Shown one piece after another: positions 20,001 through 28,400 of a stretch of 30,650 nt of DNA (positions within the stretch are counted from its first letter, which is position 1; each line of letters starts with the position of its first letter). Origin of the DNA: Prasinococcaceae sp. CCMP 1430 (Eukaryota > Prasinodermophyta > Palmophyllophyceae > Prasinococcales > Prasinococcaceae); contig RQSC01000025.1 of the NCBI GenBank assembly GCA_013416795.1, forward strand, positions 1 through 30,650. Direction: 5' to 3'. The notes beneath the pieces were generated by a model. That model did no database searches. It worked only from the letters and a program-made list of their open reading frames with translations, and was not told where the DNA came from. A program made the position numbers and the translations under genes.

Positions 20001-20155
20001 AGAGCATCGCCTTCGGTGGCTTCTACGGAGCGCTCGTCACCGCCTTCGCGACGGCCACTCACATGCTTGGGCTTTTGCCGACTCTGTGGCTCCTGGCGAA
20101 TGACCACGGTGCCGAGCCCGTGATGCTCAAGGACGGACGTCCGATGCGCGACTGA
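17065..20155 (+). CDS. Multi-pass membrane domain fused to a RetSat/CRTISO-like FAD oxidoreductase
   Basis: The C-terminal two thirds is a phytoene-desaturase-superfamily flavoprotein closest in pattern to all-trans-retinol 13,14-reductase and carotenoid isomerase. It has LDAVIIGSGIGGLALGALLA with VLVLEAHYRPGGCTHAF (about 18458-18585), DSGIHYVGG, and the C-terminal GIDGCYVTGESIAFGGFYGA box. It probably acts on a carotenoid or retinoid-like polyene. The N-terminal ~370 residues hold about six to seven hydrophobic segments (from CWSLEVSLATSAFVAG), a cysteine-bearing loop and a Ser/Pro/Ala linker. That domain resembles small membrane proteins of algae and giant viruses, but I cannot name it with certainty. 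The long frame lacks an early ATG; ATG 17065 with a 91-nt intron 17116-17206 (GTGTGC...CCGCAG) restores it in phase and gives 999 aa. Confidence 0.85.
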
Positions 20156-20349
20156 AATCGTCAGCAATCGCCGCGGGCGTGCCTGGCTTTGTGGGGCACC
20201 GGCCCGCGCGGTGCTACACGGCGGTGCGGTGTCACCAGAGAACACGTTTGGTCTTTTATAGCTACGTACTGTACATACATTTGCCTTCGTCAAGCAAGTC
20301 GTTCCCATTCGCTGTGTGTGCGCGACAGCAGCGGCAGGATCGACGGGCG

Positions 20350-21501
20350 TCAGCACGAGATGCGCGACCGCCTCGCGTCCGACGCCACCGCATGGCCGCG
20401 CGACCTGCACGAGCACTGGACACACAGGTGCGCGAACGCGCCTGCCTGCACGGACCTGATGGGCTTGTAAAGATTTATCGTCCGAACAGAGGCGACCACG
20501 CAGTCGGCGTGTGGCGCGAGTGCTTCCACTGGCAGCGTATTGGGCACCGCCACCGCGATCGCCCCAGCGGCCTTGGCCGCTTGCAGCCCGAGCACCTGCG
20601 CCACGGGCCCAGTCGCGTGCACGTGCACAACGAATAAAATACGCACAGCGCGACGAGGCGACGCGCGTCAGCGAGGCCGTCGTGCGTCCGCGCGCACGCA
20701 GGGCACGCGCCCGCACCGCGCGTCCCCGCACGCACCGCGTCCTCCACCACGATCGGCGGCTTGGAGTCATCCATCGGCCTGCCCGCCGCGGTCGCATCAG
20801 CAGCCAATCGCGCGAGCACCTCCACGTATACGTCCGGCGCAGGCTTGCCACGGGCGACATGCGTGGCCGATACGATGAGCCGCTCGTCGGGAAAGACGTC
20901 CGCGAGGCCCGCCGCGCTCAAGTTGTGCGCGATTTTCTCCGGCGTGCCACTCGAGCCGATACCCACGGCAACACCCGCCTCATGCGCCACGGCCGCGAGC
21001 TCACGCACGCCTGCGAAGGCGTCCATGCCGCCTCTGGAGCGCTCCTTGTAAAGCTGAATCTTGAGCTCGTCGACGCGCCCCGTCATCTCTGCTATGTCCC
21101 ACTCGCCTCGCTTGTCGTACATGTCGGCGTAGTACTCGACCGACGCCTGCACGTTGCTGCCGAAGAGCGGCACAAAGTCGCGCGGATACTGTGGCACCGA
21201 GCGCGTTGGCTTCCGTCAGAGCCCGGCGCGGCGCTGAGGGCCGCAGGAGCGCCGCGCGCGCTACGAGCACGTGCGCGCGCGCACGCAGACATATCATCGC
21301 ACACGGAGCTGCGTGCTCGCTCGCGATGACTGGAGGACGACGGGAGCGTCGCACCTCGCGCGGTACGTCGATTCCCGCTGCGACGCGCATTGCGTCGGCG
21401 AGCGCGAGGCACGAGTGGCGCTCCGAGTCGACCAGCACGCCGTCGCAATCGAAGACGAGCGCACGGTAGAGGGCGCTACCGCGCGCCGTGGACACCGCCA
21501 T
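20350..21501 (-). CDS. HAD-superfamily hydrolase (CbbY/phosphoglycolate phosphatase-like), three exons
   Basis: Small-molecule phosphatase or phosphomutase of the HAD superfamily, 281 aa by my model. Exon 1 (21501-21355) starts at ATG 21501 and carries the nucleophile motif VFDCDGVLVDSE (Asp18, Asp20). Exon 2 (21188-20736) has the cap domain, GIGSSGTPEKI (motif II) and ARGKPAPD (motif III Lys). Exon 3 (20595-20350) completes motif IV: joining gives IVVEDA-VLGLQAAKAAGAIAVAVPN, the family pattern. Introns are 166 nt (21354-21189, donor GTGCGA) and 140 nt (20735-20596, donor GTGCGT), both phase 0. All catalytic motifs are present. The C-terminal tail past residue 240 is basic and Cys-containing without clear homology; a shorter alternative end is possible. 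Substrate unknown. Confidence 0.9.
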
Positions 21502-21631
21502 CTGGGCGGTGCCGGTGATGCCACGCTCAGCGGGCCTGGTGTGCCAGCGCCGGCTGGCGGCGGCGGCGCACGCGTGCGCGCGAATGGCGCTGCCAAGCGT
21601 GCGTGCGCGAGCATGCGCCGACACTGCCACA

Positions 21632-21665
21632 CTGCGCGCGCGCGCGCGCGCGCGCGCGCGCGCGC
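21632..21665. repeat. (GC)17 alternating purine-pyrimidine tract
   Basis: Thirty-four uninterrupted bases of alternating G and C lie in the 175-bp gap between the divergent HAD (start 21501) and BMT5-like (start 21677) genes. This is an ideal Z-DNA-forming sequence, placed 11 bp before the BMT5-like ATG. Confidence 0.9.
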
Positions 21666-21676
21666 CGGGAGCGGCA

Positions 21677-22726
21677 ATGGGCAAGAAGAGCAAGGCGAAC
21701 GACCGCGCGCGGCTGCTGGCCGAGGCCAAAGCGCGCGAGAAGGAAAAGCGCCGCAGACAGCAGGCGGCCGGGGGCAGGAGTGGCGGCAGGGGAGTAGCCA
21801 AGCCCGACCGGCTGCAGCAGCTACTCGCGCTCAGGAAGCAGCGCGCGGCGGCTGCGAGTGCGCAAGGGAAAGGAGCTGATGGTGAAACGGATGTCGCCGA
21901 GGGGGGGAGAGTGAAACGGCCGCAGCGCGGCATGTACGCCATCGGGAGCGAGCAGCGCGTGCTCGAGGTTGGCGCCGGCAACTTCTCGTTTGCGGTGGCA
22001 CTCGCGCGCGATCAGCTGGGTGGTGCCGCCAGCGGGATGGTGGCAACGTCGTTCGATAGCCTCGGAGAAATCGAGCACAAGTACGCCGAGGCGACCGAGG
22101 TGGTCGCTGCGCTTCGGCGAGCCGGCGCCACCGTCCTGCACGGCGTGGACGCCACGCGCATGCGTCGGACGCTTAAGAGTGCCGCCAAGGCTGTCCCTGC
22201 TGACGAGAAGCCGCAGTTGTCGCCGCTGGGCCCCTTCGACCACGTCGTCTTCCTCTTCCCACACCACGGCGCGGGCATCAAGTCCGAGGATCACAGTGTG
22301 CAAAGGAGCCGCGAACTGTTGCTGGCGTTCTTCAGCAGCGTGCCGGAGGTGCTCGCTCCGGGCGGGCAGGTGCATGTAACCGTCAAGACGGGCATGCCGT
22401 ACGAAAAGGTGCGGAGATGGGGTCGGGCACCGATCGCCCTGCGCGCGCGTGCTGCTCACGCTGAGTTCCACTCTGACGCGTCGCTCGCATCGCGCACATG
22501 GCGGACTCGCACGCCGCACCGCACACGCGTGCTCGGGCAGTGGGGCGTGGCTGGACTCGCGCGCTCGACGGGCTTGGACCTGCTGTGCGCCGAACGCTTT
22601 GCTCCCGAGGCTTGGCCGGGCTATCGGCACCGACGCACGCTCGGCTTCCTCGACGGACTCAGTGACGATAGCAACAAGGAGATTGCCGGCGGCGCCAGAA
22701 CGTACACGTTCGCTGCTGCTTCTTGA
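21677..22726 (+). CDS. BMT5-like rRNA (uridine-N3) methyltransferase, two exons
   Basis: Class I SAM-dependent methyltransferase of the DUF2431/BMT5 family, which in yeast makes m3U in 25S rRNA; nucleolar role inferred. ATG 21677 opens a basic MGKKSK leader with Lys/Arg-rich helices. The SAM site reads RVLEVGAGNFSFAVALARD (family GxGNFSF). Further family marks are HVVFLFPHHGAG, the LAPGGQVHVTVKTGMPYEK segment, and WGVAGLARSTGLDLL. Between PYEK and WGVAG lies a 132-nt intron (22409-22540, donor GTGCGG, acceptor GGGCAG). It is a multiple of three and has no stop in frame, so unspliced RNA would encode a 44-residue insert. The spliced protein is 305 aa. It is transcribed divergently from the HAD gene. 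The family is secure; target site inferred. Confidence 0.9.
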   Translation: MGKKSKANDRARLLAEAKAREKEKRRRQQAAGGRSGGRGVAKPDRLQQLLALRKQRAAAASAQGKGADGETDVAEGGRVKRPQRGMYAIGSEQRVLEVGAGNFSFAVALARDQLGGAASGMVATSFDSLGEIEHKYAEATEVVAALRRAGATVLHGVDATRMRRTLKSAAKAVPADEKPQLSPLGPFDHVVFLFPHHGAGIKSEDHSVQRSRELLLAFFSSVPEVLAPGGQVHVTVKTGMPYEKVRRWGRAPIALRARAAHAEFHSDASLASRTWRTRTPHRTRVLGQWGVAGLARSTGLDLLCAERFAPEAWPGYRHRRTLGFLDGLSDDSNKEIAGGARTYTFAAAS

Positions 22727-22790
22727 CTAGAGAGGAGAGCATAGGAAGTCTTGTCTAGTCTAGCTAGAGCTCGCGCGCGGGCATTGGGGT

Positions 22791-22907
22791 AAGGTTGTTC
22801 TGCTTAGGCGCGAGCGGAGCCGCCCCCTCCCCTGCTCCCCCCCGCCATCCCGCTGGAGCACGAGCGCGTACAGTGCGGCAAGGTTGCCGTGCTTAGGCGC
22901 GAGCGTT
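22791..22907. repeat. Imperfect direct repeat, 89-bp spacing
   Basis: AAGGTTG followed by three variable bases and TGCTTAGGCGCGAGCG occurs at 22791 and again at 22880. Each copy is followed by a C-rich tract and CCCGCCAT-type sequence (also near 22990), suggesting local tandem duplication. Confidence 0.65.
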
Positions 22908-22912
22908 GGCTG

Positions 22913-22923
22913 CCCCCCCCCCT

Positions 22924-22971
<48 letters not shown>
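22913..22971. repeat. Poly(C) tract (47 uninterrupted C at 22925-22971)
   Basis: A run of 10 C, two T, then 47 C without interruption. The minus strand is poly(G), able to form G-quadruplexes; the plus strand could form an i-motif. The exact length is likely unreliable in any assembly. Confidence 0.9.
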
Positions 22972-23248
22972 ACTCCCGGCGCCCCCCCCCCGCCATTCCC
23001 GCTCGCTCCGCTGTTTTCCTCCCGCGCGGGGCGTCTGCAACGCAGGCGCGGAGCCGCCGCGAAGCGGTCGCAAGCACAGAAACATTCGCCAGCGGCGGCT
23101 GCACGCGCGGCTGGGCCACAGCGCCCGCCCGCACGCCTGCGGCGGGCAGTGCGCGCCTGCGCGGCGCGGGAGGTCGACGGCGGGGTCCTGGAGGGAGGAA
23201 GACGCGAGAAACCCTCCCGGCCGGTGTTGGTGACGTTGGCGCTGCGCG

Positions 23249-25427
23249 ATGACTCCCTCCATGCGCCATGTGTCGCAGGCGCCCGGCTCGTCGCATGCAT
23301 GCCTGCTCACGCTGCTGCGCTCGTGGGGGCTCGACCCCGACGACCAGGCGCAGCCGCGCGAGCTGCGTGAGCTGCTTCGGGGCAGTGGTGGCGAGGGGGT
23401 GGACGGGAGCGGCAGTGACGACTCCGGCGGGCGCGGCTGGCCGTGCACGCTCGCGCCTCACGCGGCCAATGCCACCGCCGCGCTTCAACACGCTCTTGAC
23501 GGGGTGCCGTGTACAGTCGACGAGTCGCACGCGGACGATGTCGTCGCTGCCATCGATGAGTGGCGATCGCGGCGTGGGGCAGATTTGTCTGGCGGCGCGC
23601 TCGATGGCCTCGACATGCTGTGCGATGCGCGATGGGACGCATTTCCCAAGCCGCGCGTGTGCATGAAGAGCGGCGCGCTCGCGCCTGGTACCGATGTCGT
23701 TGACGAGGCGGCGTGCGCCATCGTGGACTCGTTCAGCGACGTGGTGCGCTCGGGTGCGAGCGCAGGCGCGGGCGCTGACATGGGAGCGAATGCAGGAGCG
23801 GGGCACGACGGCAGCGGCGGAGGTAGCGATGGCGGCGACGGCGCACAGCGGCCTGCGCCCGCGCTCAATCTGCAGATGTTCCATCGGGCGGAGGACGACA
23901 CGGGCAATGTGCCCACGTTGCCGGCGCTGTTGCGCTGGCCGCTAGCGCGGGAGCTGCACGGCGTCGATGGTGGAGAGGATGGGGACGATACCCTTCACAG
24001 TAGCAGCGTGGAGGGAGGAGCCGCACCCAAAGGGGGGGCACCCGCGCGGCCGTGGCAGCAGCTGGGCACGCGCAGCACAGCGCTGTCGGCGTTCTGCGAC
24101 ATGGCCACACGCGTGTCGGCTGCGGGGGCTGTGACTTGGTGGCACCTTGACGATGGTGAGCCGTGCCGTGGGCACATGCGTCTCATGATACGTGTGTGTG
24201 TGTGCGTGTGTGTGTGTCTTTGTGCGCCATTGCCCGTGATGCATTTGGAAGCGTGCCTGACACTAGTGCGATCACACACGCGCGCGTGAACACACGCGCA
24301 TGCGCAGGCGGCGAGGTGACGTTCCAGGTAGGCCTGCCGCTCTCACCGAAGCGCTTCGAGCGCCCGAATGTGCTTGGCGATGCTGCCGGCGAAGGCGCTG
24401 GTACCCACGGCCCGCCCGTGCTGCTCGGCCCCGGCGGCAAGCCAGTCGTGAAACTATTCATTTTCGCGCGTCTCGAGGACTACGGACTGGTCACGCAGGA
24501 CGCCGAGACATACCGCTCGGCGCGTTTCGCCGCTGTACATCCCTTCCGCGCGCGATTGCAAGACGCACCGCGCCGTTGTCGACCGCACTGGACGATTGTG
24601 CTGCTCGAGGCTGGCGGTCGCCCATTGCTGTCGCCGCCAAACGTGCAGCACATCGTGCTCACGCTGCAGGTACGCCGCCCATGCCCGCTGGCAGGAGCGT
24701 GCGGTCACTCGGAGCACAAGAGCGGGCTCTTGGGCGCGCGCTTGGCGAGTGTGCGAGCTTGAATGCTGACGCTAGCCATGCTCCCTACCTCTAGACGTGC
24801 GCCATGGTTGAGATGCGACGCGTGCTGCCTCTCCTGCTGGACGAGGTGCTGTATTTCCTCGAGCGCGCCGCGGAGTGGGCTGAGCCACCGATCCTTTACC
24901 CGGTGATCACCGAGACCTTGCAGGATGAGGAGCGCACTGCCGAGATGATGCGTGCGCTTGTAGCCGTGCTTGAGGGCTCGTCAATGCTTGACCTGCGGCG
25001 GAGGGCATACCACGCCCTCAGCGCGCTCGAGGCAGGCGCGGCGAAAGGGCTCTTTGGGGGCGCGACCGAGCAGCTCATCGGTGAGGCGCGCGCTGCGAAG
25101 CGCGCGGCGGTCGAGCGGGAGGAGGCGGTCGCGCAGCCAGACGAGCGCGCGCGATTCCAGATGCGCGCGCTCGCTGCGCTTGCGCACGAGCGTCTGGGCG
25201 TTATGCCCCTCGCAGGTGGCGGAGCGTGCGCCTACGCGCACCTCGACGATGGTATGCCACTGTGGGGGCCAGTGCGCGAATCCATCGATGAGGCAGGGCG
25301 CGACAGGCGCGCGATGGCATCTGCGCGCAAACGTGGGCAACTCAGAGAACTCGTCAGGCAGTACCGTGCAGCAGAGGATGCCGGGGCGGCGCCGGAACTG
25401 GTCGCCGGTGCCGGGGCGGGAACGTGA
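23249..25427 (+). CDS. JmjC-like Fe(II)/2-oxoglutarate dioxygenase, three exons
   Basis: Predicted 633-aa protein with a cupin/JmjC-type iron site. Exon 1 (23249-24155) ends in AVTWWHLDD, giving candidate iron ligands His299 and Asp301. Exon 2 (24308-24669) continues GGEVTFQVGLPL, then VVKLFIFARLEDYG and SPPNVQHIVLTLQ with the distal ligand His417. Exon 3 (24795-25427) adds TCAMVEMRRVLPLLLDEVLY and a helical C-terminus. Introns are 152 nt (24156-24307, donor GTGAGC, contains a TG repeat) and 125 nt (24670-24794, donor GTACGC); both restore the conserved run in phase. It is likely a protein hydroxylase or histone demethylase, but target unknown. The N-terminal ~290 residues have a low-complexity Gly/Asp/Ser linker. 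It ends 51 bp from the convergent DNA methyltransferase gene. The JmjC call rests on pattern recognition. Confidence 0.7.
24192..24217. repeat. (TG)n microsatellite inside an intron of the JmjC-like gene
   Basis: Interrupted TG dinucleotide tract within intron 1 (24156-24307). It encodes only Cys/Val runs in frame, supporting its intronic status. Confidence 0.8.
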
Positions 25428-25478
25428 ACGTAAGTTACATGCACAATCTATTCTAATGCGCTTGCCATGTTGGACGAG

Positions 25479-28400
25479 CTATCGTGAGCTGCTCCTCGGC
25501 GCGTGCGTCGCTAGTGGCGTCGCCACAAGTGGCGCGCTCTTGCTTCGCCCAAAGTCTTTGCGTCGCTTGCGCGCGGGTGTGGCATGCGGCTCGCGCAGCG
25601 TTGGCACAAGGCCGCCACCATCTACTGCCGGCACACCTGCGGCGATGTCCGCGCCGTCGTTCTTGCCAGATTTCCGTTTCCGCGTGGGCTTGTCCGCCTC
25701 CTCGCGCGTCTCGTCCGCACCATATTTCTGCTTTGCCATGTTCCTCGTAATAGGTGCATCCCTTTGCACAGGCATCGCTGGCGCCCCTCGAGGTCCGATT
25801 TCGCCGCGTGACCCCGTAGGCGCGTGCTGGCGCGCCACATCCTCTGCAAGGACCTCCTGAGCCTGTTCTTGCCCCGCCTGGGTGTTGGTGCCGTCGCCTG
25901 CCTGCATCGCCCGCACGGCGCTGACGACCGAGCGATAGACATTGCCGTCGGGGCTCCTCACCTTGACGGTCTTGCGACCTTCGCTGGCACCCTTGCCGGC
26001 CTTGATCGGCTCGTAGAAGATCTCCCATCCAGGCGGCAGCTTTTCTGCACGCGCTGCACGAGGGGGCTTCGCCTTTCCTTGCCCCACCGCGAGGCGGCGC
26101 TCGTGTTCCTGCTCTTCCTTTGCTGATTGCTTCCTGCGGGGCTGCGCGGTGGTTGCGTTCGCGTTGTCGCGCGCAACTGCGGCCGTGGCATCGGGCACGA
26201 GGCGGGCATCAATGGCGCCCTGCACCACCAGCCCGTCCTGAAGGGACTTGACAAAGTGTGATCCCTCGAAGTTCCGCGAGGCGAGATGCGATCGCCCCTT
26301 TTTGGTTGCGTCGAGACCCGTCTGGTTGGTGGCGCCCTCACCTGCCTCCATCGCCCGCACGGCGCTGACGACCGAGCGGTATACAGTGCCGTTAGGACTT
26401 CTGACCTTGATGTCCTCTCGCCCTTCGGTGGCACCCTTGCCAGATTTGATCGGCTCATAGAAGATCTCCCAACCAGGCGGCAGCTTTGCCTTGAGCGTGT
26501 GCCTGCTCATCCCACGAATGCCACCCGCCCGCCGCATGCCCGAGAGGGGCCGCTCTGCGCGGCCACCCCACATGGTGGCTAGCCGACTCGTGCCTCTCAG
26601 ATCGATGCGACGGGGGGCATTGGCAACGCGGAAGCCAGCACGCGCGCGCTGCACGAACCCAGACGCGCTGTCGCGATGATCGTCGCCCGCAGTACACAGC
26701 GCAGTGCGGATTGCCGCGAAGATGGCCTTGGTCGCCATTGGGCTCACGGCGTTGGCAGCACACTCGTACAGGGTGTTCAATGGCGCGTCGAGCTTGTCAA
26801 CGTCTTCGCGGGTGAAGCCGAGGAAGCACCACGCCTCAGCGGGGGTGAGGATGCGCGCCTCGCTCCAGTGAACCACGCGCCCAACAAATCCCTGCGTTGA
26901 AAATTGCGTGGTGAAGGAGGGCGCCGGTCTGCTCGCGTACACACGTCCGAGCACAATCTTAGCGCGCGCCTCGGCCTCGGGCCCCGGCTTTTCCGCCCGG
27001 CCGATGGGGTATCTGTCGCGAACCTCGCGCGGCAGATCAGCGTACGAGCTACCGGGCGTCAGTGGCAGCGCCGCCAGCCGGCCTGTGTCAGCCTCCGAGA
27101 GCTGCCGCGGGCAGTGCGCTGGTCCCTCCTCGCCTCCCCTCCGAGGCGTACCGGCGGTGCCCAGACACGCGGTGGCCTCCGCAGCAGTTACCAGCGGCTT
27201 CAGCCACGGGACTTCGGAGTCTTCATCGCGAGCTCCATCGCGTCCATCCTTTTCGCCCTCCTGGCCAGCACTGCGCTCGCGCTCTTCCCGCTGGGACATC
27301 GCCTTGAGAACTTCCTCTCCGAGCTCGGGGTGGGTGGCCTGCTTGAAAGGGGTACGTACCGCCGCGCCTCGCAGGAATTCGCCATGATGAGTGGGCCTTG
27401 GCGGTGCTGGCATTGGCAGCCCGCAGCGGCCTGCGACCATGAAGAGGCGCTTGCGGCGCGAGGCAGCGCCGTACGCGCCGTAGTAAATGTGCCAGCTAAC
27501 TATCTGATAGCCAGACTGCAACAGCTGGCTTGCCACCGCAGCGTAGTACTCCTCGAATGTCGTGCTGAGCTCGAGCACGTTCTCCATGATGACATACGAG
27601 GGACGCAGGAGCTCCACGGCGTCGCTTAATGCGGCAACGCCCGAACGTGCCTCAAGCGCGCTGCGGCCATCCGGGTGCTGGTTCAGCGAGCTGAAACCTG
27701 GGCACGGCGGGCCGGCCGCCAAAACGAGCTCCCCGGCGAGGCTCCACTCTGCTGCCTTGAGCGCGACGGCCCCGAGACTGTCCTCGTCGAGCGCATGCGT
27801 GATCGCCGTGCGCGGAGTCGACATGGGTGCGAGCATGTCACGTTCGCTTTCGCCGCCAAGGGCCGCGTTGCACACGCGCAGTGCCCGTGCGGTCTCAACT
27901 AGGAAAGCATTGGCATCTCCGTGCCCGACGAGGCCATTCGCTGCCGACTGTGGATACAGCTGCTTGAGCACGGCGACTTGGCGAGAGTCTTTTTCTACGA
28001 ATCCGACCTTCGCGGCGTCAGCGAGCTTGCCTCCGAGTGCGCCTGAGGCCAGCCCGCCGATGCCAGCAAAAAGATCGATAATGCCGAAGCTGCTCGAGCG
28101 CGCCGCGCCCACCTCGCGAGCCGTGCACGCGCTCGCAGCCGCGTCGCCCGGAAGGTCGCTCGGTGGCCGGCCCTCCGCACGCGGCGGCTCGAGCGCACAG
28201 CGCTCGTACACCCACGCAGGCATGTCGAGCAGCGCCGCCGTGTCGTGCTCGTACAACCTGCACACGACTGCATCGACGTTTTTGGGAAGCTTGGAATCCG
28301 ATGCCACGTGAGCGGTCATGAAGGGTTTCCAAGGACGGAGCCAGCGCGCAGGTGGCAGTAGCACTTCCTCCCCAGTGACGAAATACACTGGCGCATCGCG

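Larger units (their letters stand above)
22727..23248. other. Gene-free interval with direct repeats and a long poly(C) tract
   Basis: No believable coding frame was seen; the ORFs here are proline, glycine or arginine translations of low-complexity DNA. Contents: CTAG-rich sequence at about 22725-22770; two copies of a ~26-base unit (AAGGTTG..GTGCTTAGGCGCGAGCG-like, at 22791 and 22880); C-rich tracts; then leader sequence of the JmjC-like gene, which starts at 23249. Confidence 0.5.

Noticed and set aside
19682-20860. 392-aa minus-strand open frame
   Set aside because: Overlaps the RetSat 3' end and the HAD gene in the wrong frame; no homology.
22760-23884. Minus-strand frame with poly-Gly
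   Set aside because: Translation of the poly(C) tract and the antisense of the JmjC-like first exon.
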